Assembly (NCBI RefSeq): GCF_024807945.1
Contig: NZ_JANUFD010000017.1
Span: 1-64,000, forward strand
DNA: 64,000 nucleotides
Direction: 5' to 3'
Source of the DNA: Pseudomonas sp. JUb42
Lineage (GTDB): Bacteria; Pseudomonadota; Gammaproteobacteria; Pseudomonadales; Pseudomonadaceae
The first letter of the stretch is position 1. Every line of letters starts with the position of its first letter. Of the stretch, positions 61,812 through 64,000 are shown one piece after another. Under the pieces are notes generated by a model, which saw only the letters and a list, made by a program, of their open reading frames with translations, was not told the DNA's origin and did not search any database. The position numbers and the translations under genes are program-made.

Positions 61812-62860
61812 AAAACATGCAACGCATCGCACTCACAGGCCTGTCATGCCTGCCCCTGGCCGCCCTGCTCGCGTCCGCCCCCGCAGTGGCCGAACCGACG
61901 CTGTACCTGGGCATGAACGGCGGCACCATGGAGCGCCTCTACGCCGACCAGATCCTGCCGGCCTTCGAGAAGGCCAATAACGTCAAGGTGGTGATCGTGC
62001 CCGGCACCTCCTCGGACATCCTGGCCAAGGTCCAGGCCAACAAGGACAACCCGCAGATGCACGTCATCTTCCTCGATGACGGCATCATGTACCGGGCCAT
62101 TTCCATGGGCCTGTGCGACAAGCTGCAAGACAGCGCGCCGCTGGCCGACATCCCGGCCAAGGGCAAGATCAAGGACCAGGCAGTGGCAGTGAACCTGGGC
62201 GTGACGGGCCTGGCGTACAACACCAAGATGTTCAAGGAAAACGGCTGGAGCGCCCCCACCTCCTGGATGGACATGGCCGACAAGCGCTACAAGGAAAAGC
62301 TGGTGTTCCAGTCGATGTCGTCCTCGACCTTCGGCCTGCACGGTTTCCTGATGTTCAACCGCATTCAGGGCGGCAGCGAAACCAACGTCGAACCGGGCTT
62401 CAAGGCCTGGCCGAAAACCATCGGCCCTAACGTGCTGGAATATATTGCCAGCTCGGCGAAAATCTCCGAGATGGTCCAGACCGGCGAAGCCGCAATCTTC
62501 CCCCTGACCCCGACCGGCGTCACCGCCCTCAAGCTCAAGGGCATCCCGGTGGAATACGCACCACCGAAAGAAGGCGCCGTGGTACTCAACGTCGCCGAAT
62601 GCGTGATCGCCAAGAACGACCAGCCGGAACTGGCACAAAAACTCGCCGCCTTCCTCCTCACCCCCGAAGCCCAGGCCCCTGCGCTGGAACTCGGCGACCA
62701 GATCCCCTCCAACCCGAAAACCCCGACCAGCGACCGTACTCGCGGCCAGGTCGAGGCGATGAACAAGTATCTGGAAACGGCGGTGACCATTGATTGGGAT
62801 CAGGTGAATCAACTGCGTCCGGAGTGGAATGCGCGGTGGAACAAGACCATTGAGCGATAG
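61808..62860 (+). CDS. PotD-type solute-binding protein
   Basis: A 350-residue periplasmic binding protein (SBP_bac_8-like). The signal peptide is about residues 1-28 (ALLASAPAVAEP), then TLYLGMNGGTMERLYADQILPAFEKANNVKVVIVPGTSSDILAKVQANKDNPQMHVIFLDD. It ends the operon and overlaps the FAD gene stop (ATGA). It is the receptor for the PotABC-type importer encoded at the start of the operon. The ligand is unknown. Confidence 0.92.
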   Translation: MKNMQRIALTGLSCLPLAALLASAPAVAEPTLYLGMNGGTMERLYADQILPAFEKANNVKVVIVPGTSSDILAKVQANKDNPQMHVIFLDDGIMYRAISMGLCDKLQDSAPLADIPAKGKIKDQAVAVNLGVTGLAYNTKMFKENGWSAPTSWMDMADKRYKEKLVFQSMSSSTFGLHGFLMFNRIQGGSETNVEPGFKAWPKTIGPNVLEYIASSAKISEMVQTGEAAIFPLTPTGVTALKLKGIPVEYAPPKEGAVVLNVAECVIAKNDQPELAQKLAAFLLTPEAQAPALELGDQIPSNPKTPTSDRTRGQVEAMNKYLETAVTIDWDQVNQLRPEWNARWNKTIER

Positions 62861-62937
62861 AAGCCTGATATAGGAATCCGTAGGACCGGCGCCGCTCCTA
62901 TCAAACAACGCAAAGTCTACGGATTAACCAAAAACCT

Positions 62938-63027
62938 GTGGGAGCGAATTCATTCGCGAATGGGCCAGTACATCCGACGCATTAATAGCGTCTGAAGTCC
63001 GGCTTTCGCGAATGAATTCGCTCCCAC
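62938..63027. repeat. REP inverted pair, GCGAATTCATTCGCGAA type
   Basis: GTGGGAGCGAATTCATTCGC and its complement across about 44 bases. The sequence before it (TATCAAACAACGCAAAGTC) shares its start with the linker of the composite repeats, suggesting a third, degraded copy. Confidence 0.92.
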
Positions 63028-63060
63028 CAGATTTGCTCCTGCCCCCTGTCAAGCGTTCGG

Positions 63061-63336
63061 CTACAGTGCCTGGCGCACCCTCTGCGTGCGAATCACTTCC
63101 AACACATCCACCCCATCACGCAGCAGCAGATACGCCGCATTGGCGAAGCGTGGCAGATCGCGGTCGCAGGTATTGCTGAGGCTCAGACAAGTCACGCTTT
63201 CGAGCAGATCGGTGGCGACCTGGATGCGTTGGGTGGCGTAGTCGTGGAGGTCCCGGGGATCGGCGTGGGTGTCGATATGCAGAGGGGGTGTGGCGCTGGT
63301 GAGGGCGGTGAGTGGGATATAGCGATTCGTATGCAT
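63061..63336 (-). CDS. Small protein of unknown function
   Basis: A 91-residue protein (MHTNRYIPLTALTSATPPLHIDTHADPRDLHDYATQRIQVATDLLESVTCLSLSNTCDRDLPRFANAAYLLLRDGVDVLEVIRTQRVRQAL), helical, with no signal peptide. It resembles the small Pseudomonas proteins of the DUF3077/DUF6124 kind in size and helix layout, but I cannot place it with certainty. ATG 63351 would add five residues. A single-gene unit on the minus strand. Confidence 0.6.
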   Translation of the reverse strand: MHTNRYIPLTALTSATPPLHIDTHADPRDLHDYATQRIQVATDLLESVTCLSLSNTCDRDLPRFANAAYLLLRDGVDVLEVIRTQRVRQAL

Positions 63337-64000
63337 AATTGCGGTTCTCATGAGTTCAAGAACCGCCACCATCGTGACCAAACGATGGGTGGCGGACTGT
63401 GCACAGGTTGGTCAACCGGAGAACACGCAGCCGGCACGCCCGAAGGCGTCCCATACACAGCCGCCATGAAGCATGCCGACATCGAAGATGCCTGCCTTTC
63501 AAGGAGACGCATACGCGTGTTCTGACGGGTGACCAAACCCGGTCGCTGATTTTGCAGCGACGGCGCGAACTATAAGGATGAGAAGTAAGACACGCAAGCT
63601 GGAATACGATCCGTTGGAGCGCCGCTCGGTCGTTCCTACAGAACGTCAAGATCTCGAACCTGTAGGACTTTTCCTTTTTTCTCCATATTCAGCACTCATA
63701 GACATTTTTATATACGCAGCGTTGCCACATAGTCGAGAAACTATTAAACCTTGTCATGCACTCACTCGACTATTCGATGAACATGATAAGAGCCCATAAT
63801 TACGCAATACTTTATTTTGAAAACCACAGATATGCAGACCTGATAGAAACCAACTCATCCGCAGCAAAATTTATTGAAGAGCGGCTTGCCAGTGGAGACG
63901 ACAGTTCGGATCCGGATGATCCGTCGGATGTACCGGCCTCTTCGCGGGCAAGCCTCGCTCCCACAGGGGGTGGCGGCAATTCAGGGAGCTAATTAAACAC
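63337..64000. other. 664-bp end region without recognisable genes
   Basis: GC-rich to about 63650, then AT-rich (about 63660-63880), then a half REP of the GGCTTGCCC type (CTTCGCGGGCAAGCCTCGCT, about 63939-63966). Several short open frames occur, none with a convincing ribosome site or homology. The small protein gene's promoter should be at the left edge. Confidence 0.5.

Noticed and set aside
56079..62860. True hcnABC hydrogen cyanide synthase operon
   Set aside because: The order is interleaved with a PotABCD-type transporter, no ANR box was seen, and the DAO subunit differs from HcnC in its key segments.
63756..63992. A 78-residue open frame (MHSLDYSMNMIRAHNYAILY...)
   Set aside because: No clear ribosome site, AT-rich start, and its C-terminal third is encoded by a REP half copy; no family recognised.

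Overview
The window looks like a contig end from a Pseudomonas of the P. fluorescens lineage. The grounds are its high GC content, dense intergenic REP elements of the kind found in that group, an OprD-family porin, DUF2790 proteins, an RcnR-like regulator/DmeF pair and many LysR-regulated catabolic genes. Species cannot be fixed from sequence reading alone. Bases 1-112 are almost pure C and look like an assembly artefact. Three genes carry single-base frameshifts (MFS transporter near 10195, molybdenum hydroxylase large subunit near 21855, chemoreceptor near 53830). I saw no tRNA, rRNA, CRISPR array, prophage or transposase gene.

Layout. 0.2-8.0 kb: an isolated PstS, an RlmI-like methyltransferase, CheV behind a probable sigma-28 promoter, two small secreted DUF2790 proteins, and a LysR regulator divergent from an ArgD-like aminotransferase followed by a leaderless solute-binding-like protein. 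8-20 kb: LysR divergent from a frameshifted YbfB/YjiJ-type MFS transporter; a four-gene unit (DoxX, ABM monooxygenase, YtcJ-like amidohydrolase, YcaC-like hydrolase) with a LysR gene upstream; an AraC-type regulator; a regulator group (winged-helix STAND ATPase, FixJ-like and receiver-only response regulators) without a histidine kinase; and an MFS exporter. 20-34 kb: a periplasmic molybdenum hydroxylase set (large subunit, 2Fe-2S subunit, triheme cytochrome c), a secreted metallo-beta-lactamase-fold hydrolase, LysR divergent from a secreted HSL-type esterase, an MscS channel fused to a cyclic-nucleotide-binding-like domain, LysR divergent from a quinone reductase, a secreted alpha/beta hydrolase and an orphan LuxR-type AHL receptor.

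34-44 kb: a CBS-domain protein; a CocE/NonD hydrolase with a YfcC-family carrier, a LysR regulator and an OprD porin, which together look like an uptake and hydrolysis module; a class C beta-lactamase; and an RcnR-like/DmeF/Cys-rich protein operon with a visible G-tract operator. 43.9-52.3 kb: a complete EhuBCDA-type polar amino acid ABC transporter, then an Old Yellow Enzyme reductase, an NtaA/DmoA-type flavin monooxygenase and a TonB-dependent receptor. No ectoine-degradation (eut) genes accompany it. 52.3-55.8 kb: a small cytochrome c, a frameshifted chemoreceptor with a very good sigma-28 promoter, and an IclR regulator. 56.1-62.9 kb: a translationally coupled seven-gene operon, a PotABCD-type transporter interleaved with a three-component 2Fe-2S/FAD/FAD dehydrogenase of the HcnABC/opine-oxidase type. 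It is divergent from the IclR gene and is the best candidate here for an uncharacterised catabolic system. The last kilobase holds REP elements, one small ORF and AT-rich DNA with nothing recognisable.

As a whole this is an accessory metabolic region: regulator-plus-operon cassettes for scavenging uncommon nitrogen, carbon or sulfur compounds, separated by at least four REP families. A 218-bp near-identical composite repeat occurs in direct orientation 27 kb apart.
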